Positions 48,490-57,907 of a stretch of DNA of 64,000 bases are shown piece by piece. Within the stretch, counting starts at the first letter, position 1, and each line of letters opens with the position of its first letter. The notes beneath the pieces were generated by a model, which was not told the DNA's origin, did no database searches, and worked only from the letters and a program-made list of their open reading frames with translations. The stretch spans positions 310,001-374,000 of the forward strand of contig CAVQIT010000009.1 in the NCBI GenBank assembly GCA_963712655.1. Reading direction: 5' to 3'. The stretch comes from Pollutimonas sp963712655. GTDB lineage: Bacteria > Pseudomonadota > Gammaproteobacteria > Burkholderiales > Burkholderiaceae_B. A program made the translations under genes and the position numbers.

Positions 48490-49145
48490 TGTTCGCCAAT
48501 ATCGATTGGGCCCTGATAGGCGAAGCCACCATCGACACTTTGCTGATGACCGGTTTTTCGCTGGTGTTCACGGTGATCATCGGTTTGCCGCTGGGCGTTA
48601 TCCTGTTTTTGACCAGCAAGCATCAAATGCTGGAAAACGGTCTGGCCTATCACGTCCTGTCTTTTATCGTAAACGTGCTGCGCTCGGTGCCATTCCTGAT
48701 TCTGCTGATTGTCATGATCCCCATGACGCGGGTGCTGGCCGGTACTTCCCTGGGAGTGCAAGGCGCTATTCCGCCCTTGGTCGCCAGCGCCGCGCCGTTT
48801 TTCGCGCGCCTGGTCGAGAATGTGCTGCGCGAGCTGGATCCGGGAGTATCCGAGGCGTGCCGGGCCATGGGCGCCAATTCGCGCCAGACTGTATTGATGG
48901 CGCTGGTTCCCGAGGCGACCACGGGAATTGTCGCGGCGATCATCGTGACGGCGATTGCGCTGGTAGGGTATTCGGCCATGTCGGGCGTCATCGGCGGCGG
49001 CGGCCTGGGTGATCTGGCTTTGCGTTTTGGCTATCAGCGCTACCAGACCGATGTCATGGTGGTCACCGTGGTGATTCTAGTTGTGATGGTCCAAATTTTG
49101 CAGGTGTTTGGCGATAGGCTGGTTGCCCGCCTGACCCGCAAATAA
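48486..49145 (+). CDS. metI: methionine ABC transporter permease MetI
   Basis: Inner-membrane permease of 219 residues with about five helices. It carries the coupling-helix EAA motif as VSEACRAMGANSRQTVLMALVPEA (core EACRAMGA) and the MetI-typical RSVPFLILLIVMIPMTR and GYSAMSGVIGGGGLGDLALRFGY stretches. ATG 48486 overlaps the metN stop, and metQ follows 17 nt later, giving the standard metNIQ operon. Confidence 0.95.
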   Translation: MMFANIDWALIGEATIDTLLMTGFSLVFTVIIGLPLGVILFLTSKHQMLENGLAYHVLSFIVNVLRSVPFLILLIVMIPMTRVLAGTSLGVQGAIPPLVASAAPFFARLVENVLRELDPGVSEACRAMGANSRQTVLMALVPEATTGIVAAIIVTAIALVGYSAMSGVIGGGGLGDLALRFGYQRYQTDVMVVTVVILVVMVQILQVFGDRLVARLTRK

Positions 49146-49162
49146 TCTTATAGGAGAGTTTC

Positions 49163-49954
49163 ATGTTTTTTAGAAAGATTGCGCCGGCTCTGGCGGTTTC
49201 CGTTGCGGGCTTGTTGGCAAGCAATGCCGCGCTGGCGGAAAAACTCAGCATTGCCGCGACACCCGTGCCTCATGCCGAACTGCTCGAGTTGGTCAAGCCG
49301 GTGCTGGCCAAGGAAGGCATAGAGCTGGATATAAAGGTGTTTACGGATTACGTCCAGCCTAATCAACAGGTTGCCGACGGCCATATCGATGCCAATTTCT
49401 TCCAGCACAAGCCTTATCTGGATTCGTTCAATAAAGAGCACAAGACCGGCCTGGTGTCGGTAGGCCTGGTGCATGTCGAGCCTTTCGGCGCTTACTCCCA
49501 AAAAATCAAGAATATCAAGGATCTGAAAGACGGCGCGCTGGTGGCGCTGCCCAACGACCCCTCGAATGGCGCGAGGGCCTTGCTGTTATTGCAGAAGCAG
49601 GGCGTGATCAAGCTCAAGGATCCTGCGAATATTTTGGCGACATCGCGCGATGTTGTGCAGAATCCGCGGCATTTGAAGTTCCGCGAACTGGAGGCGGCCA
49701 CGCTGCCGCGTGTGCTGCCTGATGTGGATCTGGCGCTCATCAACACGAACTATGCTTTGGAGGCGGGCTTGAACCCCCTGAAAGATGCGTTATTCATTGA
49801 AGGGGCCGATTCGCCGTATGCGAATCTGGTGGCGACGACCCAAGCCAAGAAAAATTCGCCGGCCATCAAGAAGCTGGTGCAGGCCTTGCAGAGCGCACAG
49901 ACCAGGAAGTTCATTCAAGAGAAATACAAAGGGGCTATCGTTCCCGCGTTTTGA
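49163..49954 (+). CDS. metQ: methionine-binding periplasmic protein MetQ
   Basis: Substrate-binding protein of the NlpA/MetQ family, 263 residues. The signal peptide (about 1-25) ends ASNAALAEKL, an AxA-type signal peptidase I site; there is no lipobox Cys, so it should be soluble rather than a lipoprotein like E. coli MetQ. Family motifs include TPVPHAELLELVKPVL, DYVQPNQQVADGHIDANFFQH, VHVEPFGAYS, PNDPSNGARALLLL and DLALINTNYALEAGL. AGGAG precedes the start (49152-49156). Confidence 0.94.
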   Translation: MFFRKIAPALAVSVAGLLASNAALAEKLSIAATPVPHAELLELVKPVLAKEGIELDIKVFTDYVQPNQQVADGHIDANFFQHKPYLDSFNKEHKTGLVSVGLVHVEPFGAYSQKIKNIKDLKDGALVALPNDPSNGARALLLLQKQGVIKLKDPANILATSRDVVQNPRHLKFRELEAATLPRVLPDVDLALINTNYALEAGLNPLKDALFIEGADSPYANLVATTQAKKNSPAIKKLVQALQSAQTRKFIQEKYKGAIVPAF

Positions 49955-49969
49955 CGGCGTGTGGATTTA

Positions 49970-50009
49970 CCGGTCGGAGCGGCGAGTGGTGCTCGCGCCA
50001 CCCGACCGG
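49970..50009 (+). other. nested hairpin after metQ
   Basis: CCGGTCGG (49970-49977) pairs with CCGACCGG (50002-50009); inside, GCGAG and CTCGC form a second short stem. No T-run follows. It may stabilise the metQ message 3' end or act with Rho. The remaining gap to glnH (to 50217) is AT-richer and probably holds the glnH promoter; I see no gene. Confidence 0.45.
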
Positions 50010-50217
50010 GCAGCCAACGTGAATTTCATTGTCATGAACTTGTAAGAACATCGGGTTTTCCCGGATTTTGATCAGGTTTTAAGAGATTTTCACCCCTTTT
50101 TTGCCGGAAGCCGGAGAGTCTTTCGGTTACCATACGATTTCCACGGTGGCCACCACGAGTGGCTGCTTTGCGGACTAGTGTATTCGAGACTGTCCGTTCA
50201 TATTAAAGGAGTCGTTT

Positions 50218-50982
50218 ATGTTCAAGAATAAAATCAAGGCTGCGCTGGCCGGCCTGGCTATAGCATTGGCATTGCCCGCGGCCGCCGCGGCCGCGCAAGA
50301 CAAAGAATTGCTGATCGCCACGGATACGGCCTTTGTGCCGTTCGAATTTCGCCAGAATGGCAAGTACACGGGTTTCGATATCGAGCTGTGGGAGGCCATC
50401 GCCAAGGAGGCCGGGCTGAAATACACCCTGCGCCCCATGGATTTCAACGGCATTATTCCGGGATTGCAAACCCGTAACATCGATGCGGCGCTGGCCGGAA
50501 TCACTATTCGCGATGACCGCAAGCAAGTGATTGATTTTTCCGATCCCTATTACGAAAGCGGCTTGGCCATTTTGGTTGGCAAGGATAACAGCAATATCAA
50601 GACGGCCAAGGATCTCGACGGTAAGACGGTAGCGGTAAAAATCGGCACGGCGACGGTCGATTACCTGAAAAAGAATGTTCCAGGCGCCAAGCTTAAGCTT
50701 TTCCCTAATATTGACAATGCCTTCCTGGAATTGGGCACCGGCCGGGTCGATGCCGTGGTGCACGATACACCCAATGTGCAGTATTTCGCCAAAACGGCCG
50801 GCAAGGGCAGCGTCAAGGTAGTAGGTGCGCTGAAAAGCGGCGATTTCTATGGTATCGCCTTTCCCAAGGGCAGCGAATTGGTGCCGGTGGTCAATAAGGC
50901 GCTCAAGGCCATTCAGGCTAATGGCAAATACGATGCGCTTTATGAAAAGTGGTTCGGCCAGAAAGCAACTCAAATGCAGTAG
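50218..50982 (+). CDS. glnH: glutamine-binding periplasmic protein GlnH
   Basis: Polar amino acid binding protein (family 3), 254 residues. A signal peptide (about 1-26, ending LPAAAAAAQ) is followed by LLIATDTAFVPFEF, GKYTGFDIELWEAIAKEAGL, GIIPGLQTRNIDAALAGITIRDDRKQVIDFSDPYYESGLA (core AALAGITIRDDRKQ binds the ligand alpha-carboxylate by its Arg), GKTVAVKIGTATVDYL and the C-terminal YDALYEKWFG. AAGGAG at 50206-50211 precedes the ATG. Glutamine is the most likely ligand by similarity to GlnH; other polar residues are possible. Confidence 0.93.
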   Translation: MFKNKIKAALAGLAIALALPAAAAAAQDKELLIATDTAFVPFEFRQNGKYTGFDIELWEAIAKEAGLKYTLRPMDFNGIIPGLQTRNIDAALAGITIRDDRKQVIDFSDPYYESGLAILVGKDNSNIKTAKDLDGKTVAVKIGTATVDYLKKNVPGAKLKLFPNIDNAFLELGTGRVDAVVHDTPNVQYFAKTAGKGSVKVVGALKSGDFYGIAFPKGSELVPVVNKALKAIQANGKYDALYEKWFGQKATQMQ

Positions 50983-51002
50983 TGTGTAGCTTGGTATACC
51001 GC

Positions 51003-51039
51003 GGCGATCAGGTGTTAGCACTGGATCGCCGTTTTTTTT
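51003..51039 (+). terminator. terminator/attenuator between glnH and glnP
   Basis: GGCGATC (51003-51009) pairs with GATCGCC (51024-51030), with GTG/CAC pairing inside, directly followed by G and eight T. It lies inside the operon and would let most transcripts end after glnH, giving more binding protein than membrane parts. Confidence 0.78.
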
Positions 51040-51090
51040 GACGACGAGAAGCCCGCGGTGTCCGGCTTCCAATTTTTCGAGGCGATCGAC

Positions 51091-51932
51091 GTGACATTTG
51101 AATGGTCTGCCATTTGGGAGGCAATGCCCAGCCTTCTCGAAGGCGCAAAGATGACGGTGCAGATTACTTTGCTGGGTTTGATCGGTGGAGTGATCATCGG
51201 GTTTTTGGCGGGTATCGTGACAACTTACGTAAAGGTGTCGGTTACCTGGAAAATGGCAGCCATCGCCGTGGCGGTGGTGGTGCTCTCGTGGCTGCTGTCC
51301 AGGCTGATTTTGTGGGTAGGCGTGAGCTTTACCTATTTTGCCCGCGTGCCTGGCGAAGCATGGCTGGTGCTGCAGTTGGCGATTGCGCTGGGTGTGCTGT
51401 GGCGTTTTGCTTCCTCTATACCGGTGGCCTTGTCGTTTTTGGCGCAGTTGTACATCCTGGTGATACGCGGCACGCCCATAGTCGTGCAGGTCATGTTCAT
51501 TTATTTCGCGCTGCCGCTGATTTTCAATTGGCGCGTCGACGCCCTGTTCGCGGCAATTTTTACCTTGGTCATCAATTCGGGCGCGTATATCGCCGAAATT
51601 GTGCGCGGCGCCTTGCAGTCGGTGCCCAAGGGCTTGAAAGAAGCCGGACAGGCCATGGGCCTGCCTTTCTACAAGATTCTGGCTTACATCATCGGGCCTG
51701 TCGCGCTGCGCCGCATGATTCCCGCCATGGGCAACCAGTGCATTATCAGCCTGAAGGATTCGTCGCTATTCATAGTGATAGGCGTGGCCGAACTGACGCG
51801 CCAGGGACAGGAAATCATTGCCAGCAATTTCCGTTCGGTTGAAATCTGGGGCGCGGTGGCGGTGATCTATCTGATCCTTACCGGCATCATTGCGCTTGTC
51901 TTGAAATTTGTCGAACACAGGACGCAAATCGT

Positions 51933-51936
<4 letters not shown>
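51091..51936 (+). CDS. glnP: glutamine ABC transporter permease GlnP, with extra membrane insert
   Basis: HisM/GlnP-type permease of 281 residues. The core is standard: AKMTVQITLLGLIGGVIIGFLAG, YILVIRGTPIVVQVMFIYFALPL, SGAYIAEIVRGALQSVPKGLKEAGQAMGLP (EAA loop) and LKDSSLFIVIGVAEL. Between the first helix and the RGTP motif lie about 65 additional residues (47-112) that look like two extra membrane helices. GTG 51091 is taken as start because GAGG (51079-51082) is 8 nt upstream; GTG 51058 would add 11 residues. glnQ overlaps the stop by 4 nt. Confidence 0.92.
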
Positions 51937-52658
<722 letters not shown>

Positions 52659-52661
<3 letters not shown>

Positions 52662-52690
52662 GGCCTGTTGACGCTAAATCCCCGCCCGCG
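52659..52690 (+). repeat. TAGGGCCTG repeat, copy 1
   Basis: The 32-bp segment starting TAGGGCCTGTTGACGCTAAA matches the reverse complement of 53629-53660 with one difference. It supplies the glnQ stop codon. A GC-rich hairpin (CGCCCGCG with CGCGGGCG, about 52683-52708) follows. Confidence 0.85.
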
Positions 52691-52714
52691 CCGGTGGCGT
52701 CGCGGGCGCAGGGC

Positions 52715-53419
52715 TTAACGCGCCGCCACGCGCAAGGTGCGCGTGGCCCTGACCGTTTTCGAGCCTTGCTGCGTGATCTTGATGGTTGCCTGGCGCGCGG
52801 TGAAGCCTTTGGGCAAATCGGCGGCGCCTTGCACATGAGTGTATTGCCGCAGTTCTATATTGAAGGGCGGAAGGTCGATGTTCGCCGAATTGCCATTGGG
52901 GTATCGTCCGGCGACCACCAATTGGACTTCGCCGGTAAAGGTATCGGCTTTGCCTTCGTCCTGCATGACTAAAATCTGGTAGGCCAATCGACCTTCTTCG
53001 TTGTTGAACGAGGCTGCGCGAATGCCCGGCGTTGTGCCGCGGGGATCGGGCGGCATGGCGTCGGCAAACATTTGTATATCGGTCGTAAGCTTGGCGACCT
53101 GTTGCTTGGCTTTGGCCAGTTCCGCGGTTTGCGATTCCAGGGTGGACTGCGTTTCCTTGACGTCGTGGTTTTGCTGGCTAAGCTGCGACTGCAAACGCTG
53201 TTTGTCCATGTTGCTGCTGTTCAGATCGTAGTGCAACTGTTCGGATTGCTCTACCGTCAGCCGGGTCGGGCCATAGCTTTTTTGCAGGAACAGCAAGCCG
53301 CCGGCGCCCAGAATGATGCCCGTGAGCATTAACACCAGCCACCGGGGTATGCGGCGCGCGCGGCGTGTATTGCCATATGCGGTAGGTTTGAATACTCGGC
53401 GCTTGAACGATCCAGCCAT
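52715..53419 (-). CDS. single-pass membrane protein with coiled coil (DUF6776-like)
   Basis: Protein of 234 residues, function unknown. A basic N-terminus (FKRRVFKPTAYGNTRRARR) precedes one membrane helix (about 27-46, LVLMLTGIILGAGGLLFL), a heptad-rich coiled coil (about 55-115, SQLSQQNHDVKETQSTLESQ) and a C-terminal beta-rich domain (FTGEVQLVVAGRYPNG, NIELRQYTHVQGAADLPKGF). The topology places the coil and domain in the periplasm. ATG 53419 has AGGAAA upstream. It is transcribed alone, bracketed by two inverted copies of a short repeat. The family label is tentative. Confidence 0.75.
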   Translation of the reverse strand: MAGSFKRRVFKPTAYGNTRRARRIPRWLVLMLTGIILGAGGLLFLQKSYGPTRLTVEQSEQLHYDLNSSNMDKQRLQSQLSQQNHDVKETQSTLESQTAELAKAKQQVAKLTTDIQMFADAMPPDPRGTTPGIRAASFNNEEGRLAYQILVMQDEGKADTFTGEVQLVVAGRYPNGNSANIDLPPFNIELRQYTHVQGAADLPKGFTARQATIKITQQGSKTVRATRTLRVAAR

Positions 53420-53607
53420 GGGTAATGGTTTCCTGTGTTGCATGGCAATGGAAATCAATGCGCATCCATTGCCGAAAAACTTTAGAGCATAGACGGTATT
53501 GCCGCCTTATGATGCCGATTGCGCGGCTTGGTTTCGCCTTGGCAGATTTTGAAACACGCAAACTGCCTATCGCAGCCCGCAGTGTAACGTGTGCGGCGGC
53601 CGGCGGG

Positions 53608-53661
53608 CTAGGGCCTGTTGACCTGTCACGCGGGCGGGGATTTAGCGTCGACAGGCCCTAG
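53608..53661 (-). repeat. TAGGGCCTG repeat, copy 2 with terminal inverted repeats
   Basis: A 54-bp element with perfect 11-bp ends CTAGGGCCTGT and ACAGGCCCTAG. On the minus strand it reads TAGGGCCTGTCGACGCTAAA and continues as copy 1, with 31 of 32 bases shared. Its first three bases are the TAG stop codon of murU (53658-53660). Confidence 0.87.
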
Positions 53662-54341
53662 CGCAATTCGTGATCCAGCTGCGCCAGGCGCTGCGGCGTT
53701 CCGACGTCCACCCATCGGCCTTTGTAATGGCTGCCGCGCACTTGCCGCGCCGCCATGGCCTGCCGCAGCAGGGGCGCCAACGGGGCTGGGCGCTGGCGGG
53801 CGAGGTGTTCAAACAGGGCGGGGCGGTAGATGCCTATGCCTGAAAACGTCAGGGCTGCGGCGTCGGCGCTTTTGTCTTGTACCAGCCCGGACGCATGCAG
53901 TCGAAAATCGCCTTGCGGATGCTGCGCGGGATTATCGACCAGCAACAGCCATGCCAGGGTGCTTTCGTCCAGGCCGGCGGCCGCCGATACGGCCTGCGAG
54001 GGATCCCAATCGCACCAGACATCGCCGTTTATGACCAGGAAGGGTTGATCCTGGAAAAAAGGCAGGGCCTGGGCGATGCCGCCCGCGGTTTCCAGCGCCG
54101 GCGACTCGGGCGAATACGATATGCGCGCGCCGTATTGGCTGCCGTCGGCCAGGGTCTGTTCTATTTGTGCGCCCAGCCACGCATGATTCACGATCAGTTC
54201 GGTAATGCCGGCGCGCGCCAGGCGCTGGATGTGCCAGGCGATAAGCGGCTTGCCGCCCACCTGAAGCAAAGGTTTTGGCACGTGGTCGGTAAGTGGGCGC
54301 ATGCGCTCGCCGCGTCCGGCGGCAAGAATCATGGCGCGCAT
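53658..54341 (-). CDS. murU: N-acetylmuramate-1-phosphate uridylyltransferase MurU
   Basis: Nucleotidyltransferase of 227 residues that makes UDP-MurNAc from MurNAc-1-phosphate in peptidoglycan recycling. The N-terminus has the pyrophosphorylase signature MILAAGRGERMRPLTDHVPKPLLQVGGKPL, followed by ETAGGIAQALPFF and VINGDVWCDWD (metal-binding Asp). The last residues RWVDVGTPQRLAQLD fit the MurU group of short glucose-1-phosphate thymidylyltransferase relatives. The ATG overlaps the amgK stop by one base, and AmgK makes its substrate, which supports the assignment. Confidence 0.92.
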   Translation of the reverse strand: MRAMILAAGRGERMRPLTDHVPKPLLQVGGKPLIAWHIQRLARAGITELIVNHAWLGAQIEQTLADGSQYGARISYSPESPALETAGGIAQALPFFQDQPFLVINGDVWCDWDPSQAVSAAAGLDESTLAWLLLVDNPAQHPQGDFRLHASGLVQDKSADAAALTFSGIGIYRPALFEHLARQRPAPLAPLLRQAMAARQVRGSHYKGRWVDVGTPQRLAQLDHELR

Positions 54342-55384
54342 CAGAAAGTGTATCCGGTCGTGATCTGACGATTTTCCAGCTTGTCGAGCAGGCGCAGCAG
54401 CGGGCGGAAAACGCTGTAGCGGCCGGCCACCTGGCGCACATAGGCGTTGACGCGTGGAATATGGTCCAGATAGTGGTGCTTGTCATCGCGGTAGGAAAGC
54501 CTGGCGAAAACACCCAGTATGCGTAGATTGCGCTGCAGGCTCATCCATTCGTAGGCCCGATGAAAGTCGGCAAAGTCGCCGGGCACAGGCAGTCCGGCCG
54601 CGCGGGCGGCCTCCCAGTAGCGTATGGCCCAATCGAGCTGCTGCGGCTCTTCCCAGGTAGTGCGGGCATCCATGACCAGCGAAGCGATGTCGTAGCTTAG
54701 CGGGCCGACCAGCGCATCCTGGTAGTCGATAATGCCCGGATTGTCATCGTCTTTGCCCACCATAAGGTTGGGCGAGTGGAAATCCCTGTGCACCAGCACG
54801 GCGGGTTGTTTGATGTTGTCCGCGATCAGTACGGCAAACGCTTCTTGCAATACCTGGCTTTCGGAGTCGGTCAGGGCCGCCTTGCAGTGCCGCTGCGCAT
54901 ACCATTCAGGAAAAACTGCAAGCTCTTGCGCCAGGCGATCGGCATCGTAGGCCGGCAAGCCCGTCGTTGCCGCATGCTGCATGCGTACCAGCGCGGTAAT
55001 CGTAGCTCGATACAATTTTTGCAGGCGGGCGTCGTCCAGGCCGGCCTGAATCGCTTGATAATAGGTTTGCTCGCCCAGATCGGAAAGCAGCAGAAAGCCT
55101 TGCGGCAGGTCTTGCGCCAGGATGGCGGGAACATTCAAGTCCGCTTGCGCGAGCAGGGTGCTGACATGCAAAAAAGGGCGGCAGTCTTCCTGGGCGGGCG
55201 GCGCATCCATGACGATGGCGGTGCCTGACGCGGCCCGCAGGCGATAATAGCGCCGGAAACTGGCATCGCTGGACGCCGGCGCCAGGCTGGCGATGTCAAG
55301 TTCATGGCTGGCGGGCAGGCTTTGCAGCCAGTTTTTCAGCAGGGGCAATCGGGATTCAGCGCTGTGGTTCAAGGTATTTTCCAT
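54341..55384 (-). CDS. amgK: anomeric MurNAc/GlcNAc kinase AmgK
   Basis: Aminoglycoside phosphotransferase-fold sugar kinase, about 347 residues, that phosphorylates MurNAc at C1. Motifs are SSDASFRRYYRL near the N-terminus, DLGEQTYYQAI, the Brenner motif VLVHRDFHSPNLMV with catalytic Asp and Asn, and IIDYQDALVGPLSYDIASLV with the metal-binding Asp. With murU directly behind, it forms the recycling route that bypasses MurA. ATG 55384 (MENTLNHS) is chosen; an ATG at 55429 is possible. It is divergent from lptD across about 140 bp. Confidence 0.92.
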   Translation of the reverse strand: MENTLNHSAESRLPLLKNWLQSLPASHELDIASLAPASSDASFRRYYRLRAASGTAIVMDAPPAQEDCRPFLHVSTLLAQADLNVPAILAQDLPQGFLLLSDLGEQTYYQAIQAGLDDARLQKLYRATITALVRMQHAATTGLPAYDADRLAQELAVFPEWYAQRHCKAALTDSESQVLQEAFAVLIADNIKQPAVLVHRDFHSPNLMVGKDDDNPGIIDYQDALVGPLSYDIASLVMDARTTWEEPQQLDWAIRYWEAARAAGLPVPGDFADFHRAYEWMSLQRNLRILGVFARLSYRDDKHHYLDHIPRVNAYVRQVAGRYSVFRPLLRLLDKLENRQITTGYTF

Positions 55385-55525
55385 ATTGAGTTCTAAGCCG
55401 CGGGCCTGTCGGGGGCTTGTATTAACCATGCACAGGCCGGCTTCTCTATAATACCGGGTCGCCAATCATTACGGGTCGGCAGTTGTGCCAAAATATAGTC
55501 AGTTTTTTTCTGGGGCGAAATACTC

Positions 55526-57907
55526 GTGCGTTTGGTTTGGTGGACTATCCTTTTAGCTATCGGCGGCATATCGGCGGCGCAGGCACAGCGGCCTGGCCCG
55601 GATGCGGCTGCGCGCCCCGCCTCGCCGGGGTTGCAGGTATCCCCCAATCTGCAAGTCCACAAGAAGATAGAAGACAAGGACATTACATCGTTCCTGATCG
55701 GCGACAAGATGGAGTCCGACGAAGACGGCAAAGTCAGGTTGACCGGCGGGGCCGAGGTTCGCCGCATCGATTCGGTCGTAAAAGGCGATTCCATCGATTA
55801 CCAGCGGTCCACGGGTCAGGTGCAGGTGCGAGGCAACGGCCTTATCATGCGCGACGCGAGCACCGTGACAGGTCCCGAGATCAACTACAACATCAACAGT
55901 GAAAGCGGCCAGGTCAACGACCCGAATTTCTGGCTGGGCGCCACGGGCGGCAGCGGCAAGGCGGTCAAGGCCGATATCCTGAGCCGCGATCACATGCGGC
56001 TGGCCGACGTGACTTATTCCGGGTGTCCCTGCCCCGAACCATCGTGGTATATCAAGTCGTCCCGGGTCGATCTGCATTTCGACGATAACGAAGGCATTGC
56101 GCGCAATGGCGTGCTGTTTTTCAAAGGCGTCCCCATCCTGTATTCGCCTTACTTGAGCTTTCCGATTCGGAAAGAGCGCAAGTCGGGCTTCCTGATCCCG
56201 ACCTACGGCACCTCCAGCTCGGGCGGTTTCGAAGTGTCAACGCCATATTATTTCAACCTGGCGCCCAACTACGACGCGACGCTGACTCCGCGCTACATGA
56301 CCAAGCGCGGCATCCAGTTGGGCGGCGAGTTCCGTTATCTGGGCAAGACCTATAGCGGACAGCTCTACGGCACGTATCTGAACAACGACAAGATCGCCGA
56401 TATAAATCGCTGGTATTACACTTGGCAGCATGTCCAGTCCCTGGGCGGGGGCCTGAGCGCCTCGTTCGATATCCGGCGGGTGTCGGACGATGACTATTTC
56501 CGCGATTTTTCCTCGCTGGGCCTGAACGAAGCGACCAATACCTATCTGCCCAGCAGCGCGGGCCTGAACTGGGGCGGTTCGCGCTATTTCAGCGCATCGC
56601 TGTATGCCTACACTTACCAGACCCTGCAAGACCGGACCGCCAGCTACCTGACGCCACAGTACAACAAGCTTCCCGAACTCTATGTGCGCGGCGCGCGTTA
56701 TAACTGGGGCGGTTTCGATGTCCAGTCGGATAACTATGCAACCCGGTTCGAAATGCCTTTTTACTCGGGGCGCATCGATAAGTACAGCCAGTTCAAAGAC
56801 CAGCGGATCGCCCCGAACGGAACTCGCTTTACTTCGTACACCTCGATTGCCTATCCAATAGTGCGCGCCGGCTGGTATGTCACGCCCAAGGTTGGCCTGC
56901 ATCTGAGCCAGTACAATACCGATTGGTTTGCGTCCGAGTTGCCGCAATATGCGGGCTTTCCCAAGACACAGTCGCGCGCGCTGCCCATCATGTCGATCGA
57001 TTCGGGCATGACCTTCGAGCGCTCGACCACGCTGTTCGGCAACGATGCCATCCAGACGCTCGAGCCGCGGGTTTATTACCTGAACGTGCCTTACCGGGAC
57101 CAGTCGCAAATACCGCTGTACGACACCAGCCTGGCCTCGTTCAATTTTTCCCAGGCCTTTGACGAAAATATATACAGCGGCGGCTGGGATCGCATCGCCG
57201 AGGCCAATCAGGTCACCCTGGGCCTGACCTCGCGCTGGCTCGATGCCGACAGCGGTTTCGAACGCCTTTCGCTGTCCGCCGCCCAGCGCATTTATTTTTC
57301 CGACCAGCGGGTAACGCTGGGCGTGAACGATCAGCCTCGCAGCAACAAGAAATCGGATTACCTGGTCGGCGCCAACGCGGCGCTTACCGATACGCTTAGT
57401 GTGCGCTTTGGCGCGCAATTCAATCCCGAGTCGCGCGACCGCAACCGCATGTCGGCCGGCTTTCGCTGGGAACCCAAGCGCCTGACCACTTTATCGGCCT
57501 CATACCGGTATGAACGCGACCCTCGCGCCTTCGACAATCCGGACTTTGTCGTCGACCCGCTGAACGACAGGACCCGCGAGCAGGTCAGCCTTACCGGCCA
57601 ATGGCCGCTGACCCAGAAAATTTACGCCATGGGGCGCTATGATTACTCCTTGCAGGAAAAGCGCAATACCCAGGCCATTGTCGGCCTTGAATATAAAGGC
57701 GGCTGCTGCTGGGTGGGCAGGGTTGTCATGCAGCGCTATGCTGTGTCCCGAGAGGACGTCAACACCGCGGTGTTCTTCCAGCTTGAGCTTTCGGGCCTGG
57801 GCTCGCTCGGTACCGATCCAATGAAACTGTTGAGCGAACGGATTGCAGGTTACCGATCCATTTCCCCGCCAGTCTCTGAAAAAACCACCTTTGAGAGGTA
57901 TGAATAA
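55526..57907 (+). CDS. lptD: LPS assembly protein LptD
   Basis: Outer-membrane 26-strand barrel that inserts LPS into the outer leaflet with LptE; 793 residues. A signal peptide (1-20, ending SAAQAQ) precedes the OstA/LptA-like jellyroll (about 55-180, RRIDSVVKGDSIDYQRSTGQ), then the barrel with PILYSPYLSFPIRKERKSGFLIP and a C-terminal GLEYKGGCCWVGRVVMQR. The Cys pairs (GCPCPEPSW near 170 and GGCCW near 727) match those that form the inter-domain disulphides. GTG 55526 begins the signal. A TATAAT at 55447-55452 may be the -10. The stop overlaps surA by one base. Confidence 0.95.
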   Translation: MRLVWWTILLAIGGISAAQAQRPGPDAAARPASPGLQVSPNLQVHKKIEDKDITSFLIGDKMESDEDGKVRLTGGAEVRRIDSVVKGDSIDYQRSTGQVQVRGNGLIMRDASTVTGPEINYNINSESGQVNDPNFWLGATGGSGKAVKADILSRDHMRLADVTYSGCPCPEPSWYIKSSRVDLHFDDNEGIARNGVLFFKGVPILYSPYLSFPIRKERKSGFLIPTYGTSSSGGFEVSTPYYFNLAPNYDATLTPRYMTKRGIQLGGEFRYLGKTYSGQLYGTYLNNDKIADINRWYYTWQHVQSLGGGLSASFDIRRVSDDDYFRDFSSLGLNEATNTYLPSSAGLNWGGSRYFSASLYAYTYQTLQDRTASYLTPQYNKLPELYVRGARYNWGGFDVQSDNYATRFEMPFYSGRIDKYSQFKDQRIAPNGTRFTSYTSIAYPIVRAGWYVTPKVGLHLSQYNTDWFASELPQYAGFPKTQSRALPIMSIDSGMTFERSTTLFGNDAIQTLEPRVYYLNVPYRDQSQIPLYDTSLASFNFSQAFDENIYSGGWDRIAEANQVTLGLTSRWLDADSGFERLSLSAAQRIYFSDQRVTLGVNDQPRSNKKSDYLVGANAALTDTLSVRFGAQFNPESRDRNRMSAGFRWEPKRLTTLSASYRYERDPRAFDNPDFVVDPLNDRTREQVSLTGQWPLTQKIYAMGRYDYSLQEKRNTQAIVGLEYKGGCCWVGRVVMQRYAVSREDVNTAVFFQLELSGLGSLGTDPMKLLSERIAGYRSISPPVSEKTTFERYE

